DNA from: Pelagicoccus sp. SDUM812005
GTDB taxonomy: Bacteria; Verrucomicrobiota; Verrucomicrobiia; Opitutales; Opitutaceae
Assembly: GCF_031127875.1 (NCBI RefSeq)
Contig: NZ_JARXIA010000020.1
Coordinates: 62,001-126,000, forward strand
DNA length: 64,000 nucleotides
Reading direction: 5' to 3'
Of the stretch, positions 54,390 through 63,324 are shown in pieces. The number at the start of each line of letters is the position of its first letter. Within the stretch, counting starts at the first letter, position 1. Under the pieces are notes generated by a model that was not told the origin of the DNA, did no database searches, and saw only the letters and a program-made list of their open reading frames with translations. The translations under genes and the position numbers were made by a program.

Positions 54390-54698
54390 ATGACAGGACA
54401 AAAAATCCGCATCAGACTTCAAGGTTTCGACTATCGAGTAATCGATCAGTCCGCGTCAGAAATCGTGGATACAGCTAAGCGCTCCGGAGCACGTGTTTCC
54501 GGACCTGTGCCGCTCCCGACGCGTATCGAGAAGATATCCGTTAACCGTTCTCCGCACGTGGACAAGAAGTCCATGGAGCAGTTCGAGATCCGTACGCACA
54601 AGCGTTTGCTCGACATCATCGAGCCGACCGCTCAGACCGTCGACGAACTCAAGAAGCTCAATCTGCCCTCCGGTGTAGATATCAGCATCAACGTATAA
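54390..54698 (+). CDS. rpsJ: 30S ribosomal protein S10
   Basis: The protein has 102 residues. S10 is both a 30S head protein and the NusE transcription factor that binds NusB and NusG. The sequence [20 protein letters not shown] and [15 protein letters not shown] are typical. A 102-base gap with a small hairpin separates it from rplC. Confidence 0.97.
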   Translation: MTGQKIRIRLQGFDYRVIDQSASEIVDTAKRSGARVSGPVPLPTRIEKISVNRSPHVDKKSMEQFEIRTHKRLLDIIEPTAQTVDELKKLNLPSGVDISINV

Positions 54699-54767
54699 AG
54701 CAGATACCAACAACACAGACTTTCGTTCGGCAATTCCGCCGTTCGCTAATGTGGGTCTAATAAAAAC

Positions 54768-54783
54768 GAAGGCATCCGCCTTC
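54768..54783 (+). other. Hairpin between rpsJ and rplC
   Basis: GAAGGC and GCCTTC are separated by a 4-base loop, 17 bases before the rplC start. It may affect rplC translation. In E. coli the S10 operon is controlled by L4 at a leader before rpsJ, so a leader here would be a different place. Confidence 0.4.
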
Positions 54784-54800
54784 ACCTACCTCTTAGAACT

Positions 54801-55439
54801 ATGAACTATACGCTATTAGGCAAAAAGCTGGGAATGACCCAGGTTTATGGCAGCGACAACGAAGTTGTTCCTGTCACTGTACTGCAGGCAGGTCCTTGCC
54901 CAGTGCTGCAAGTAAAGACGGTCGAGTCCGACGGATACAATGCGATCCAGATCGGTTTCGACTCCAAGAAGGACAAGAACGCTAGCAAGGCGGCTCTCGG
55001 GCATGCCAAGAAGGCTGGCGTCGCTCACGCTCCTCGCGTGATCAAGGAAGTCCGTAGCCCAGAGGCTATCGACGCTACTCCAGGCGACGTGCTCGACGTG
55101 TCCAAGTTCGAGGTCGGCAAGAAGGTCGACGTCATTGGCAACACCAAGGGTAAGGGATTCGCTGGCGTAATGAAGCGTTTCAACACCAAGGGTGGTCCTG
55201 CTTCCCATGGTTCCATGTTCCACCGCCGCATCGGTTCGATCGGTCTTTGCCAATGGCCAGGACACGTCTTCAAGAACCAGAAGATGCCAGGTCACATGGG
55301 CGCAAAGCAGCGCACAATTCAAAATCTCGAGATCGTCAGCATCGACGCCGAGAAGAACCTAATCTTGGTTAAGGGTGGCATCCCGGGCGCGAATGGCGAT
55401 ACCGTGATGATCCGTTCCTCGATCAAGGCCAAGAAATAG
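54801..55439 (+). CDS. rplC: 50S ribosomal protein L3
   Basis: The protein has 212 residues. It starts MNYTLLGKKLGMTQVYG. The long extension that reaches the peptidyl-transferase centre is visible as GFAGVMKRFNTKGGPASHGS and GHVFKNQKMPGHMG. It is one of the early 50S assembly proteins and is followed 17 bases later by rplD. Confidence 0.97.
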   Translation: MNYTLLGKKLGMTQVYGSDNEVVPVTVLQAGPCPVLQVKTVESDGYNAIQIGFDSKKDKNASKAALGHAKKAGVAHAPRVIKEVRSPEAIDATPGDVLDVSKFEVGKKVDVIGNTKGKGFAGVMKRFNTKGGPASHGSMFHRRIGSIGLCQWPGHVFKNQKMPGHMGAKQRTIQNLEIVSIDAEKNLILVKGGIPGANGDTVMIRSSIKAKK

Positions 55440-55456
55440 GAAAGGACTGATCGACC

Positions 55457-56092
55457 ATGAAACTTAAGCTTTTCAAGAACGACGGCAGCGCCAACGGTGA
55501 AACTGAGGTAGACGGACTTCCCGTCTTCGAAGGTGACAAGGGCGTACAGGCCGTTAAGGAAGTAGTCGTCGCCCAGGCGGCAAACGCTCGCCAAGGCAGC
55601 GCCAACACGAAGACTCGCGGCGAAGTTCGCGGCGGTGGCAAGAAGCCATGGCGCCAGAAGGGTACCGGCCGCGCTCGCGCAGGTTCCACTCGCTCCCCGA
55701 TTTGGGTTGGCGGCGGCATCGTATTTGGCCCACGCCCTCGCGATTACTCGAAGAAGATCAACAAGAAGGTTAAGACCCTCGCTTTCGGCCGCGCTTTGTT
55801 CGACCGCATCGCAGACGAGTCTATCGTCGTTGTTGACGCACTCGACATTTCACCTGCCAAGACTAAGGTCGGCGAAGCCCTCGTACGCGGCATCGCTCCT
55901 TCCGGCAAGGTTCTCGTCATCGACAAGGAGCTCAGCGAAACATCCGTTCTCGCCCTGCGCAACTTGGCTGGTGTCGATCTCGAAGAGGCTCCGCTGGTTA
56001 GCGTGACAGACCTCTGCCAGTTCAAGACAATCATCGTAACACGTGCCGGTCTCGAAGTACTCGTCGAGCGCGCGAAAGGAGGCTCGAAATGA
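55457..56092 (+). CDS. rplD: 50S ribosomal protein L4
   Basis: The protein has 211 residues. The extended loop (TRGEVRGGGKKPWRQKGTGR, about residues 53-72) lines the exit tunnel, and GGIVFGPRPRDYSKKINKKV follows. In some bacteria L4 represses its operon. Its stop overlaps the start of rplW by 4 bases. Confidence 0.97.
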   Translation: MKLKLFKNDGSANGETEVDGLPVFEGDKGVQAVKEVVVAQAANARQGSANTKTRGEVRGGGKKPWRQKGTGRARAGSTRSPIWVGGGIVFGPRPRDYSKKINKKVKTLAFGRALFDRIADESIVVVDALDISPAKTKVGEALVRGIAPSGKVLVIDKELSETSVLALRNLAGVDLEEAPLVSVTDLCQFKTIIVTRAGLEVLVERAKGGSK

Positions 56093-56379
56093 TTCAGCCA
56101 GATAAGATCATCAAATCCGTTCACATGACCGAGAAGAGCAACGTCCAGTCTTCCGAGATGGGGCAGTACACCTTCCAGGTTTTCAAGACCGCTACTAAGG
56201 GCAGCATCAAGGCAGCTGTAGAGAAGACATTCGATGTCTCCGTAGCCCGAGTGAACGTCATCAATCAGATCGGCAAGCCTAGTCGCAACCGCAAGACCGG
56301 CAAGACCAGCTCTGGAGCTGGTTTCAAGAAAGCGATCGTTACCCTCAAGCAGGGCGACATCATCGATTTCACCGCCTAA
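56089..56379 (+). CDS. rplW: 50S ribosomal protein L23
   Basis: The protein has 96 residues. It sits at the tunnel exit and is the docking site for trigger factor and signal recognition particle. It has the typical KGSIKAAVEKTFDVSVARVN and a basic loop (KPSRNRKTGKTSSGAGFKKA). It starts inside the rplD stop (ATGA). Confidence 0.96.
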   Translation: MIQPDKIIKSVHMTEKSNVQSSEMGQYTFQVFKTATKGSIKAAVEKTFDVSVARVNVINQIGKPSRNRKTGKTSSGAGFKKAIVTLKQGDIIDFTA

Positions 56380-56399
56380 ACGAAGGAGACTACTAGAAA

Positions 56400-57254
56400 A
56401 TGTCTATTAAGAGTTTCAATCCAGTCACCCCGACGCAGCGTTTCGCTCAGCTTCAAGTTAAGGAAGTTGCGAACAAGCGTCCGGAAAAGGCGCTCACCAC
56501 TTCCAAGAGCAAGCAAGCAGGTCGCAACTGCTACGGCCGCATCACCATGCGTCGTCGCGGCGGCGGTCACAAGCAGCTCTATCGTATCATCGACTTCAAG
56601 CGTAACAAGTTTGATATCCCTGCCAAGGTGCAGGCCATCGAGTACGATCCAAACCGTTCCGCTTACATCGCCCTCGTCGCCTACGCCGACGGTGAGAAGC
56701 GCTACATTATCGCTCCTGCTGGCGTCAAGGCGGGCGACACCGTTCTCTCTTCCCAGAAGATGATCGACTTCGCTCCAGGCAACGCCATGCCGCTCGAGTT
56801 CATCCCGCCAAGCACCAAGCTCCACGCTGTGGAGTTGCTGCCAGGCAAGGGAGCTCAGATCGCTCGCGCCGCTGGCAATGCGGTTGAGTTGGTCGGTATC
56901 GATGGCGACTCCGCACAGATCAAGATGCCTAGCGGCGAAATCCGTCTCGTATCCAAGAAGTGCATGGCGACGGTCGGTTTCGTAAGCAACGCCGAGAAGA
57001 AGAACGTCGTTATCGGCAAGGCCGGTCGCAGCCGTTGGCTCGGAAAGCGTCCTCGCGTCCGTGGTGTCGTAATGAACCCGGTCGATCACCCCAATGGTGG
57101 TGGTGAAGCAAAGTCCAAGGGTGGTGGCGGTCGCCAGATGCTCGTGTCCCCATGGGGCCAGTTGGCGAAGGGCTTCCCAACCCGCCGCAAGTCCAAGGAG
57201 AGCAACAGCCTCATCCTCGTCCGCCGTAACGGACGGAAAATGAAAAACAAGTAA
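56400..57254 (+). CDS. rplB: 50S ribosomal protein L2 with HPN variant
   Basis: The protein has 284 residues. L2 is needed for subunit joining and peptidyl-transferase activity. The fold is normal ([40 protein letters not shown]). In the near-invariant loop VDHPHGGGEG near the C-terminus, this protein reads [11 protein letters not shown]: His230 is kept, but the second His is Asn232 and the Gly after Glu is Ala. The surrounding reading frame is clean. Confidence 0.97.
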   Translation: MSIKSFNPVTPTQRFAQLQVKEVANKRPEKALTTSKSKQAGRNCYGRITMRRRGGGHKQLYRIIDFKRNKFDIPAKVQAIEYDPNRSAYIALVAYADGEKRYIIAPAGVKAGDTVLSSQKMIDFAPGNAMPLEFIPPSTKLHAVELLPGKGAQIARAAGNAVELVGIDGDSAQIKMPSGEIRLVSKKCMATVGFVSNAEKKNVVIGKAGRSRWLGKRPRVRGVVMNPVDHPNGGGEAKSKGGGGRQMLVSPWGQLAKGFPTRRKSKESNSLILVRRNGRKMKNK

Positions 57255-57271
57255 GCGAGGAAATAGATAAA

Positions 57272-57538
57272 ATGGCTCGTTCAGTAAAAAAAGGATTTTT
57301 CGTAGACCCCAGCATCGAGAAGAAGGTGAAGGAAGCGCAGGCAAGCAACGATCGTAAGCCGATCCAGACTTGGTCCCGTCGCTCCACCATCACCCCAGAC
57401 TTCGTCGGTCTTAACATTAACGTACACAACGGCAAGGCGTTCATCCCTGTCCACGTGACCGAAAACATGGTTGGCCACAAGTTGGGCGAGTTCTCGCAGA
57501 CTCGCACCTTCAAGGCTCACGGTGGCGGTAAGAAGTAA
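57272..57538 (+). CDS. rpsS: 30S ribosomal protein S19
   Basis: The protein has 88 residues. It forms a complex with S13 in the 30S head. Family sequence includes [39 protein letters not shown] and [20 protein letters not shown]. Confidence 0.97.
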   Translation: MARSVKKGFFVDPSIEKKVKEAQASNDRKPIQTWSRRSTITPDFVGLNINVHNGKAFIPVHVTENMVGHKLGEFSQTRTFKAHGGGKK

Positions 57539-57558
57539 GGCGAGGAGTAACTAAAGCA

Positions 57559-57894
57559 ATGCAAGTACAAGCACGCACAAAATACGCTCGAATGTCACCT
57601 AAGAAGGTGATCGAGGTCGCTCGCACGATTCGCGGCAAGAACGCCAACGCAGCTCTCGAGCTGCTCAAGTTCATCCCCCGCAAGTCTGCTCTTCTCATCT
57701 CCAAGACACTGCAGTCGGCAATCGCTAACGCTGAAAACAACCACGACCTCTCCGGTGACTCGCTCACCGTCGAGCTCGCCACGGTAGAGCAAGGCCCTGC
57801 GCTCAAGCGCTTCAAGGCTGCCGCTCGCGGTGGGGTTGCCAAGCGTAAGAAGCGTATGTCTCACATCCGCATCGTACTGTCTGATAACGCCTAA
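57559..57894 (+). CDS. rplV: 50S ribosomal protein L22
   Basis: The protein has 111 residues. Its beta hairpin lines the narrow part of the exit tunnel, where macrolides bind. The hairpin region [20 protein letters not shown] (about residues 78-97) is normal. The N-terminal [20 protein letters not shown] is typical. Confidence 0.96.
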   Translation: MQVQARTKYARMSPKKVIEVARTIRGKNANAALELLKFIPRKSALLISKTLQSAIANAENNHDLSGDSLTVELATVEQGPALKRFKAAARGGVAKRKKRMSHIRIVLSDNA

Positions 57895-57908
57895 AGGAAT
57901 TACGCAAA

Positions 57909-58532
57909 ATGGGTCAAAAAACACATCCGATCGGATTTCGCCTCGCTGTAAATCGTAACTGGCAGTCACGCTGGTTCGCTCGCAAAAACGATTTTGCGGA
58001 CACGCTGCACGAGGATTACATCATCCGCGAGAAGCTCATGGAAAAGCTCAAGTTCGCGAGCGTGCCACGCATCTTCATCGAGCGTGCCTCCGCCCGCGTT
58101 CGCGTTAAGATCTTCACCGCCCGCCCAGGTATCGTCATCGGACGCAAGGGGCAGGAAATCGAGAAGATCAAGGACGAGCTCGCAAAGGCAACCGGCAAGG
58201 AGATCCTCCTGGACATCCAGGAAGTCAAGAAGCCGGAACTCGACGCAACCCTCGTAGCCGAGAACGTTGCGCTCCAGCTCGAGCGTCGTATCGCGTTCCG
58301 TCGCGCCATGAAGAAGGCCGTCCAGATGGCCATGTCTTTGGGCGCGAAGGGTATCAAGATTCAAGTAGGTGGTCGTCTCGGCGGCGCGGACATCGCTCGT
58401 ACGGAAGTGCAGCGCCAGGGTTCCGTGCCTCTCCACACGCTCCGCGAAGAAATAGACTATGGCACGGCCGAAGCGCGTACCGTTTACGGTATCATCGGAA
58501 TCAAGTGCTGGGTATTCAACAAGGAAGACTAA
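57909..58532 (+). CDS. rpsC: 30S ribosomal protein S3
   Basis: The protein has 207 residues. Domains are an N-terminal [20 protein letters not shown], a KH domain with [19 protein letters not shown], and the C-terminal [20 protein letters not shown]. It helps form the mRNA entry channel and helicase site. Confidence 0.97.
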   Translation: MGQKTHPIGFRLAVNRNWQSRWFARKNDFADTLHEDYIIREKLMEKLKFASVPRIFIERASARVRVKIFTARPGIVIGRKGQEIEKIKDELAKATGKEILLDIQEVKKPELDATLVAENVALQLERRIAFRRAMKKAVQMAMSLGAKGIKIQVGGRLGGADIARTEVQRQGSVPLHTLREEIDYGTAEARTVYGIIGIKCWVFNKED

Positions 58533-58551
58533 GCCGAAAGGGTAACAATCC

Positions 58552-58971
58552 ATGCCTCCACTCACACCATCTCGCACAAAGTACCGTAAGGTAATGAAGG
58601 GTCGCCTCCGCGGAAACGCGAAGGGCGGCGACACAATCGCATTTGGCGACTTCGCAATCCAGGCTCTCGAGCGCGGACATTTCACTGGCCGCCAGATCGA
58701 AGCTTCCCGTGTTGCGATCACACGTCACATGAAGCGTAAGGGTAAGCTCTGGATCCGAGTTTTCCCCCACAAGCCAATCACCAAGAAGCCACTCGAAACT
58801 CGTATGGGTAAGGGTAAGGGACCAGTCGACCACTACGTCGCTGCGATCAAGCCAGGTGTCATTCTCTTCGAGCTCGCCGGCGTACCGATCGCCGTCGCTC
58901 GTCAGGCAATGTCCCTCGCCGACGCGAAGATCCCGTTCAAGACGCGCTTCATCGAGCGTGATCGCGACTAA
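58552..58971 (+). CDS. rplP: 50S ribosomal protein L16
   Basis: The protein has 139 residues. It contacts A-site tRNA near the central protuberance. The sequence [18 protein letters not shown] and [19 protein letters not shown] are diagnostic. Confidence 0.97.
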   Translation: MPPLTPSRTKYRKVMKGRLRGNAKGGDTIAFGDFAIQALERGHFTGRQIEASRVAITRHMKRKGKLWIRVFPHKPITKKPLETRMGKGKGPVDHYVAAIKPGVILFELAGVPIAVARQAMSLADAKIPFKTRFIERDRD

Positions 58972-58992
58972 ACCGGAAAGGAAAAGATTATA

Positions 58993-59199
58993 ATGAAGAC
59001 AAAAGACATTCAGGAACTTTCCGTTGCAGAAATCGAAAAGAAGATCCGCGAAACGCGCGAGAAGCTGCTCGACCTGCGCCTAAAGAAGCAAACTGGCCAA
59101 GTGGAGAAGACCCACGAGATCACCGCCGCTCGCAAGAGCATCGCTCGTATGGAGACCATCCGTAACGAGAAGATCGCTGCCGAAAAGCAATCCGCCTAA
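58993..59199 (+). CDS. rpmC: 50S ribosomal protein L29
   Basis: This 68-residue small helical protein is next to L23 at the tunnel exit. The pattern [20 protein letters not shown] and the basic C-terminal helix [14 protein letters not shown] fit the family. Confidence 0.95.
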   Translation: MKTKDIQELSVAEIEKKIRETREKLLDLRLKKQTGQVEKTHEITAARKSIARMETIRNEKIAAEKQSA

Positions 59200-59219
59200 C
59201 CCCATAGAGAAATCCGGCA

Positions 59220-59555
59220 ATGGAAAATTCACGCAACAAGAGAAAAGACCTCCAGGGCGTAGTAACCTCAATCATGGGCGACAAGTCCATCAAGGTGACC
59301 TACAGCTACAAGAAGGCGCACCCTCGCTACCGTAAGGTAATCAATCGCAAGACCGTCGTTCACGTGCACGACGAGGAAAACACCGCTCGCCTTGGCGACA
59401 AGGTTGAGATCATGGAAACACGTCCACTCAGCCGTCTCAAGCGCTGGCGCCTCGTCAAGGTCACCGAGCGCGCTCCAATGCTCGGCAAGAAGACGCTTGC
59501 TGAGGTTGAAGCCGAGCAGGAAGCCCATCAGGCGGAGTCCGGCGTAGAAGCATAA
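59220..59555 (+). CDS. rpsQ: 30S ribosomal protein S17 with C-terminal extension
   Basis: The protein has 111 residues, some 25 longer than the common form. The OB-fold core is normal (RKDLQGVVTSIMGDKSIKV; METRPLSRLKRWRLVKVTE). The extra C-terminal tail is Glu/Ala-rich (KKTLAEVEAEQEAHQAESGV), and its role is unknown. Confidence 0.95.
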   Translation: MENSRNKRKDLQGVVTSIMGDKSIKVTYSYKKAHPRYRKVINRKTVVHVHDEENTARLGDKVEIMETRPLSRLKRWRLVKVTERAPMLGKKTLAEVEAEQEAHQAESGVEA

Positions 59556-59576
59556 AGTAGGGAAGGGTAACTAAAC

Positions 59577-59942
59577 ATGATTCAATTACGTTCATCCATC
59601 CAGATCGCGGACAACACTGGCGCCAAGCGCGCTTGTATGATCCGTCGTCTCGGACAAAACAAGAAGACTGCCGATGTGGGCGACGTTATCGTCGTGAACA
59701 TCAAGGAAGCTAGCGTCGATTCCTCCGTGAAGAAGGGATCCGTCGTGAAGGCTGTTGTCGTTCGCACCAAGGCTCCTATCCGCCGCAAGGACGGAAGCTA
59801 CCTTCGCTTCGACTCCAACGCTATCGTTATCCTCGACAACAACGGCAATCCGAAGGGCACCCGCATCTTTGGACCAGTCGCTCGCGAGCTTCGTAACAAG
59901 AAGTTCATGAAGATCGTATCACTAGCACCGGAGGTACTCTAA
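59577..59942 (+). CDS. rplN: 50S ribosomal protein L14
   Basis: The protein has 121 residues. It is at the subunit interface. [20 protein letters not shown] and [20 protein letters not shown] are diagnostic. It ends one base before rplX, so translation is coupled. Confidence 0.97.
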   Translation: MIQLRSSIQIADNTGAKRACMIRRLGQNKKTADVGDVIVVNIKEASVDSSVKKGSVVKAVVVRTKAPIRRKDGSYLRFDSNAIVILDNNGNPKGTRIFGPVARELRNKKFMKIVSLAPEVL

Positions 59943-59943
59943 G

Positions 59944-60195
59944 ATGGCTACAGCACACATTAAAAAGGGTGAGGAAGTTGTAGTACTCACGGGCAAGGAA
60001 AAGGGCAAGCGCGGCAAGGTTTTGCAGCTGCTCCCAGCTAAGGACCGCGCGATCGTGGAAGGCTTGATGATGATCAAGCGCCACGAGAAGAAGTCCGAAG
60101 AGAAGCCGGAAGGCGCCATCGTCGAACGCGAAGGTTCCATCCACGTTTCCAACCTGATGTCCGCGGAAAAGTACGACGCACGCCGCGCTAAGTAA
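59944..60195 (+). CDS. rplX: 50S ribosomal protein L24
   Basis: The protein has 83 residues and initiates 50S assembly. The KOW motif region KKGEEVVVLTGKEKGKRGKV is intact, followed by VEGLMMIKRHEKKSEEKPEG. Confidence 0.96.
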   Translation: MATAHIKKGEEVVVLTGKEKGKRGKVLQLLPAKDRAIVEGLMMIKRHEKKSEEKPEGAIVEREGSIHVSNLMSAEKYDARRAK

Positions 60196-60272
60196 CTCTC
60201 AATTCGAAAATCGCCGTAACGGCACCGAGAACCAAGAAATTCGGGTCGGAAATCCGGATTCATAAAAAGCCA

Positions 60273-60851
60273 ATGAGCTCTCAAGAAACTCCAGCACTCA
60301 AGCAGCATTACATCGATGTAGTAGCCCCAGGCCTCAAGAAGTCCCAGGGCTACCAGAACGACATGGAGATCCCTGTGATCGAGAAGGTCGTCCTCAACAT
60401 GGGCATCAATGCTTCTGCAGATAAGTCCGTCCTCGAAGAGGCGGTCAAGAACCTCAGCGCCATCGCCGGTCAAGCCGCCGTTCGCACCTACGCTCGCAAG
60501 AGCATCGCGAACTTCAAGCTCCGCGAAGGGATGCCAATCGGATGCAAGGTCACCCTGCGTGGCAACCGCATGTGGGACTTCCTCTACCGCCTTCTCGCGG
60601 TCGGTCTCCCATCCATCCGCGACTTCCGTGGCGTACATTCCCGTTTCGACGGAAATGGCAACTACTCCCTCGGCGTCACCGATATCACGATCTTCCCAGA
60701 AATCGCTACCGACACGCTCAAGTACCAGTCCGGCCTGGAGTTCACTATCGTGACTTCCGCCGCGACGAACGAAGAAGGCAAGGAGTTGCTCACGCTTCTC
60801 GGCATGCCGTTCCGCAAGCAAGAGAAGAAGGAAGAAACTACAGCAGCTTAA
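60273..60851 (+). CDS. rplE: 50S ribosomal protein L5
   Basis: The protein has 192 residues. It binds 5S rRNA in the central protuberance. Signature segments are IEKVVLNMGINASADKSVLE and FRGVHSRFDGNGNYSLGVTD. A 77-base gap before it has no clear structure beyond weak pairing. In E. coli the S8 operator is at the start of this gene. Confidence 0.97.
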   Translation: MSSQETPALKQHYIDVVAPGLKKSQGYQNDMEIPVIEKVVLNMGINASADKSVLEEAVKNLSAIAGQAAVRTYARKSIANFKLREGMPIGCKVTLRGNRMWDFLYRLLAVGLPSIRDFRGVHSRFDGNGNYSLGVTDITIFPEIATDTLKYQSGLEFTIVTSAATNEEGKELLTLLGMPFRKQEKKEETTAA

Positions 60852-60863
60852 TTATTTTAGAAT

Positions 60864-61169
60864 ATGGCAAAGAAATCAGCTATCGCCCGTAACAAGAAGC
60901 GTGTACGCATGGTTGCCCAGTACGCAGAGAAGCGTGCTGCCCTTAAGGCAATCATGGCGGATCCCGAAGTTTCCGACGAAGAGTTCTACGCAGCCCGTGA
61001 CAAGCTCACCAAGTTGCCGCGCAACTCCTCGCCCATCCGCATCAAGAATCGCTGTAACGTCACTGGACGTCCCCGCGCTTTCATCCGCCGCTACGGACTT
61101 TCTCGACTCACTTTCCGTGAGCTCGCTCTCCAAGGAAAGATTCCAGGCGTAACTAAGTCCTCTTGGTAA
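60864..61169 (+). CDS. rpsN: 30S ribosomal protein S14, zinc-independent type
   Basis: The protein has 101 residues. It is the long form without the CxxC zinc ribbon. MAKKSAIARNKKRVRMVAQY and RNRCNVTGRPRAF-like sequence (KNRCNVTGRPRAFIRRYGLS) are typical. The single Cys is not part of a zinc motif. Confidence 0.96.
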   Translation: MAKKSAIARNKKRVRMVAQYAEKRAALKAIMADPEVSDEEFYAARDKLTKLPRNSSPIRIKNRCNVTGRPRAFIRRYGLSRLTFRELALQGKIPGVTKSSW

Positions 61170-61182
61170 GCGAATAGGCGTT

Positions 61183-61264
61183 GACGATTTGAAATCACAC
61201 GATCAAATCGTCCGCTTTTCCAAAATTTACATCTCGAGCCGCGAGTTTGGATATCGCGCGGCTC
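61183..61264 (+). promoter_or_regulatory. Two tandem hairpins between rpsN and rpsH
   Basis: The first is a perfect 10-base stem (GACGATTTGA at 61183-61192 with TCAAATCGTC at 61203-61212). The second is a perfect 8-base stem (GAGCCGCG at 61236-61243 with CGCGGCTC at 61257-61264). The second ends 19 bases before the rpsH start. This is the longest gap in the spc segment. A role in S8-type feedback or differential mRNA stability is possible; no S8 consensus was proven. Confidence 0.7.
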
Positions 61265-61283
61265 ACAAACCACTAATACAAGT

Positions 61284-61679
61284 ATGCACACTGATCCAAT
61301 CAGCGACTTCTTAACGCGCATTCGTAATGCGTCTCGTGCCGGCAAGGCGGAGACGTCTGCGCCGCACTCAAAACTAAAGGCAGCTATCGCTAAGGTTCTT
61401 CTCGACGAAGGATTTGTCAGCGAAGTGAAGGAAGGTACCGACGAAAACGGTCACAAGACGATTGTGATCGGGCTCAAGTACGTCGATGGGGAAGCCTCCA
61501 TCAACGGTATCGACCGCGTCTCCAAGCCAGGTCTGCGTCTCTACGCTAAGAGCACCGACATCCCTCGCGTTCTCAACGGCCTCGGCGTTTGCATCCTCAC
61601 CACTCCGAAGGGAGTTATGAAGGACCGCGATGCCCGCCGCCAAAAGCTTGGCGGTGAACTGATCTGCAACGTTTGGTAA
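61284..61679 (+). CDS. rpsH: 30S ribosomal protein S8
   Basis: The protein has 131 residues. It binds the central domain of 16S rRNA and represses the spc operon in E. coli. MHTDPISDFLTRIRNASRAG and the C-terminal GGELICNVW-type end are standard. The gene lies just downstream of two hairpins. Confidence 0.97.
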   Translation: MHTDPISDFLTRIRNASRAGKAETSAPHSKLKAAIAKVLLDEGFVSEVKEGTDENGHKTIVIGLKYVDGEASINGIDRVSKPGLRLYAKSTDIPRVLNGLGVCILTTPKGVMKDRDARRQKLGGELICNVW

Positions 61680-61695
61680 GAAAGGAAAACCAGAA

Positions 61696-62229
61696 ATGAG
61701 CAGAATCGGAAAACTTCCAGTCGCTATCCCAGCTGGTGTCAAAATCGACATCAACGGCACAACCGTTAACGTTGAAGGCCCCAAGGGTAAGCTCGAAAAG
61801 ACTTTTAACTCCGCGGTAGCAATCGCAGTTGAGGACGACCAGATCAAGGTCAGCCCAGCCGATAGCACCCGTTTCGCCAATGCCATGTACGGCACCGCGC
61901 GCTCCATCATCTCGAACATGGTGCAGGGCGTCGTGGAAGGCTTCTCCAAGGATCTCGAGATCTCTGGCGTCGGTTTCCAGGCGAACCTCAAGGGCAAGGT
62001 GCTGAACCTGAAGCTCGGTTACTCGCACGACTGTAACTACGACATCCCAGAGGGCGTCACGATTACGGTCGACGGTGGAACCAAGGTTAAGGTTTCAGGG
62101 ATCGACAAGCACATGGTCGGTCAGGCAGCTGCTTCTATCAAGAAGTTCGCTCCAATCGAACCTTACAAGGGCAAGGGTGTTCGCATTGTCGGCGAGCATG
62201 TAATCCGCAAGGAAGGCAAGTCGGTCTAA
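61696..62229 (+). CDS. rplF: 50S ribosomal protein L6
   Basis: The protein has 177 residues. Two related beta domains are visible: MSRIGKLPVAIPAGVKIDIN and the C-terminal FAPIEPYKGKGVRIVGEHVI. It lies near the sarcin-ricin loop. Confidence 0.97.
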   Translation: MSRIGKLPVAIPAGVKIDINGTTVNVEGPKGKLEKTFNSAVAIAVEDDQIKVSPADSTRFANAMYGTARSIISNMVQGVVEGFSKDLEISGVGFQANLKGKVLNLKLGYSHDCNYDIPEGVTITVDGGTKVKVSGIDKHMVGQAAASIKKFAPIEPYKGKGVRIVGEHVIRKEGKSV

Positions 62230-62277
62230 GCCAAGGCTTAGGACTTGAACCGCAAACTCCAAAGGAAGAGTTAACAG

Positions 62278-62640
62278 ATGAAAATTCAGAAGAAAAACGA
62301 CCTCTTGCAGAAGCGCCGCTGGCGCGTGCGCAAGAAGGCTATCGGCACCACAGAGCGTCCACGTCTCAGCCTTCACCTCAGCAACAAGCACATCTACGCC
62401 CAAGCGATCAACGACGAGACGGGTACAACCCTCGCTTTCGTTTCCAGCCTCGGCAAGGACGTGCGCTCCCAGAACCTCAAGGCCAACAACGCTGGCGCGG
62501 CTGCCCTCGGCAAGCTCTTCGGCGAAAAGGCTAAGGAAGCGGGTGTCACTAAGGTCGTATTCGACCGTAACGGACGCAAGTACCATGGTTGCGTCAAAAC
62601 TTTCGCAGATGCCGCTCGCGAGGCCGGCCTAGATTTCTAA
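62278..62640 (+). CDS. rplR: 50S ribosomal protein L18
   Basis: The protein has 120 residues. It binds 5S rRNA with L5. The segment [20 protein letters not shown] and [20 protein letters not shown] are typical. A GGAAGAG ribosome site precedes it. Confidence 0.96.
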   Translation: MKIQKKNDLLQKRRWRVRKKAIGTTERPRLSLHLSNKHIYAQAINDETGTTLAFVSSLGKDVRSQNLKANNAGAAALGKLFGEKAKEAGVTKVVFDRNGRKYHGCVKTFADAAREAGLDF

Positions 62641-62647
62641 TTGCCCT

Positions 62648-63295
62648 ATGATGACTTCACAGCAAAACACAGGCGGGCCAGGTCGTTCTGGTCCAGGTGG
62701 TAACCGCGGCCCAGGTGGCCCAGGCGGCAATCGTGGTCCAGGGGGCAATCGTGGCCCAGGCGGCAATCGCGGTCCTGGTGGCAATCGCGGACCCGGCGGC
62801 AATCGTGGCGGACCTCGCGGTCAGCGCGAAGAGCGCGAAGACGATGGCATCTCCGAAAAGGTAGTGTTCATCAACCGTTGCGCCAAGGTTGTTAAGGGCG
62901 GTCGTCGTTTCAGCTTCTCCGCTCTCGTCGTCGCAGGCGACCAATCTGGCAAGGTTGGCATCGGCTACGGCAAGGCGAACGAAGTTCCCGAAGCGATCCG
63001 CAAGGGCACGGAGCAAGCGCGCAAGAACCTCGAGCCCGTAAAGCTCAAGGGCGACACCATTCCGCACGAAGTTCTCGGCGAGTTCGACGGTGGTAAGGTC
63101 CTTCTTCGTCCAGCGACAACGGGTACAGGTATCATCGCCGGTGGCGGTGTCCGTGCCGTACTCGAAGCGGCTGGCGTTCAGAACGTGCTCACCAAGTCTC
63201 TCGGTTCCAACAACCCGAACGCTATCGTCCTCGCAACGCTCGATGGCCTCAAGAAGCTCAAGACCTACGAAGACTATAAGCGTCTTCGCGGTTAA
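62648..63295 (+). CDS. rpsE: 30S ribosomal protein S5 with GPGGNR-repeat N-terminal extension
   Basis: The protein has 215 residues, about 50 more than the usual length. The core begins near residue 67 and is normal ([40 protein letters not shown]). Residues 1-60 are almost entirely Gly, Pro, Asn and Arg. They contain six GGNR units spaced mostly 6 residues apart, then an Arg/Glu linker. The DNA is correspondingly repetitive (roughly 62690-62815, an 18-base period), so copy number may vary by slippage. ATG 62651 is an alternative start by one codon. The tail would be a flexible basic arm, perhaps contacting rRNA, mRNA or solvent. Confidence 0.95.
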   Translation: MMTSQQNTGGPGRSGPGGNRGPGGPGGNRGPGGNRGPGGNRGPGGNRGPGGNRGGPRGQREEREDDGISEKVVFINRCAKVVKGGRRFSFSALVVAGDQSGKVGIGYGKANEVPEAIRKGTEQARKNLEPVKLKGDTIPHEVLGEFDGGKVLLRPATTGTGIIAGGGVRAVLEAAGVQNVLTKSLGSNNPNAIVLATLDGLKKLKTYEDYKRLRG

Positions 63296-63324
63296 TTCTA
63301 ATTTAACTAAAGGAACTCCTCAAA

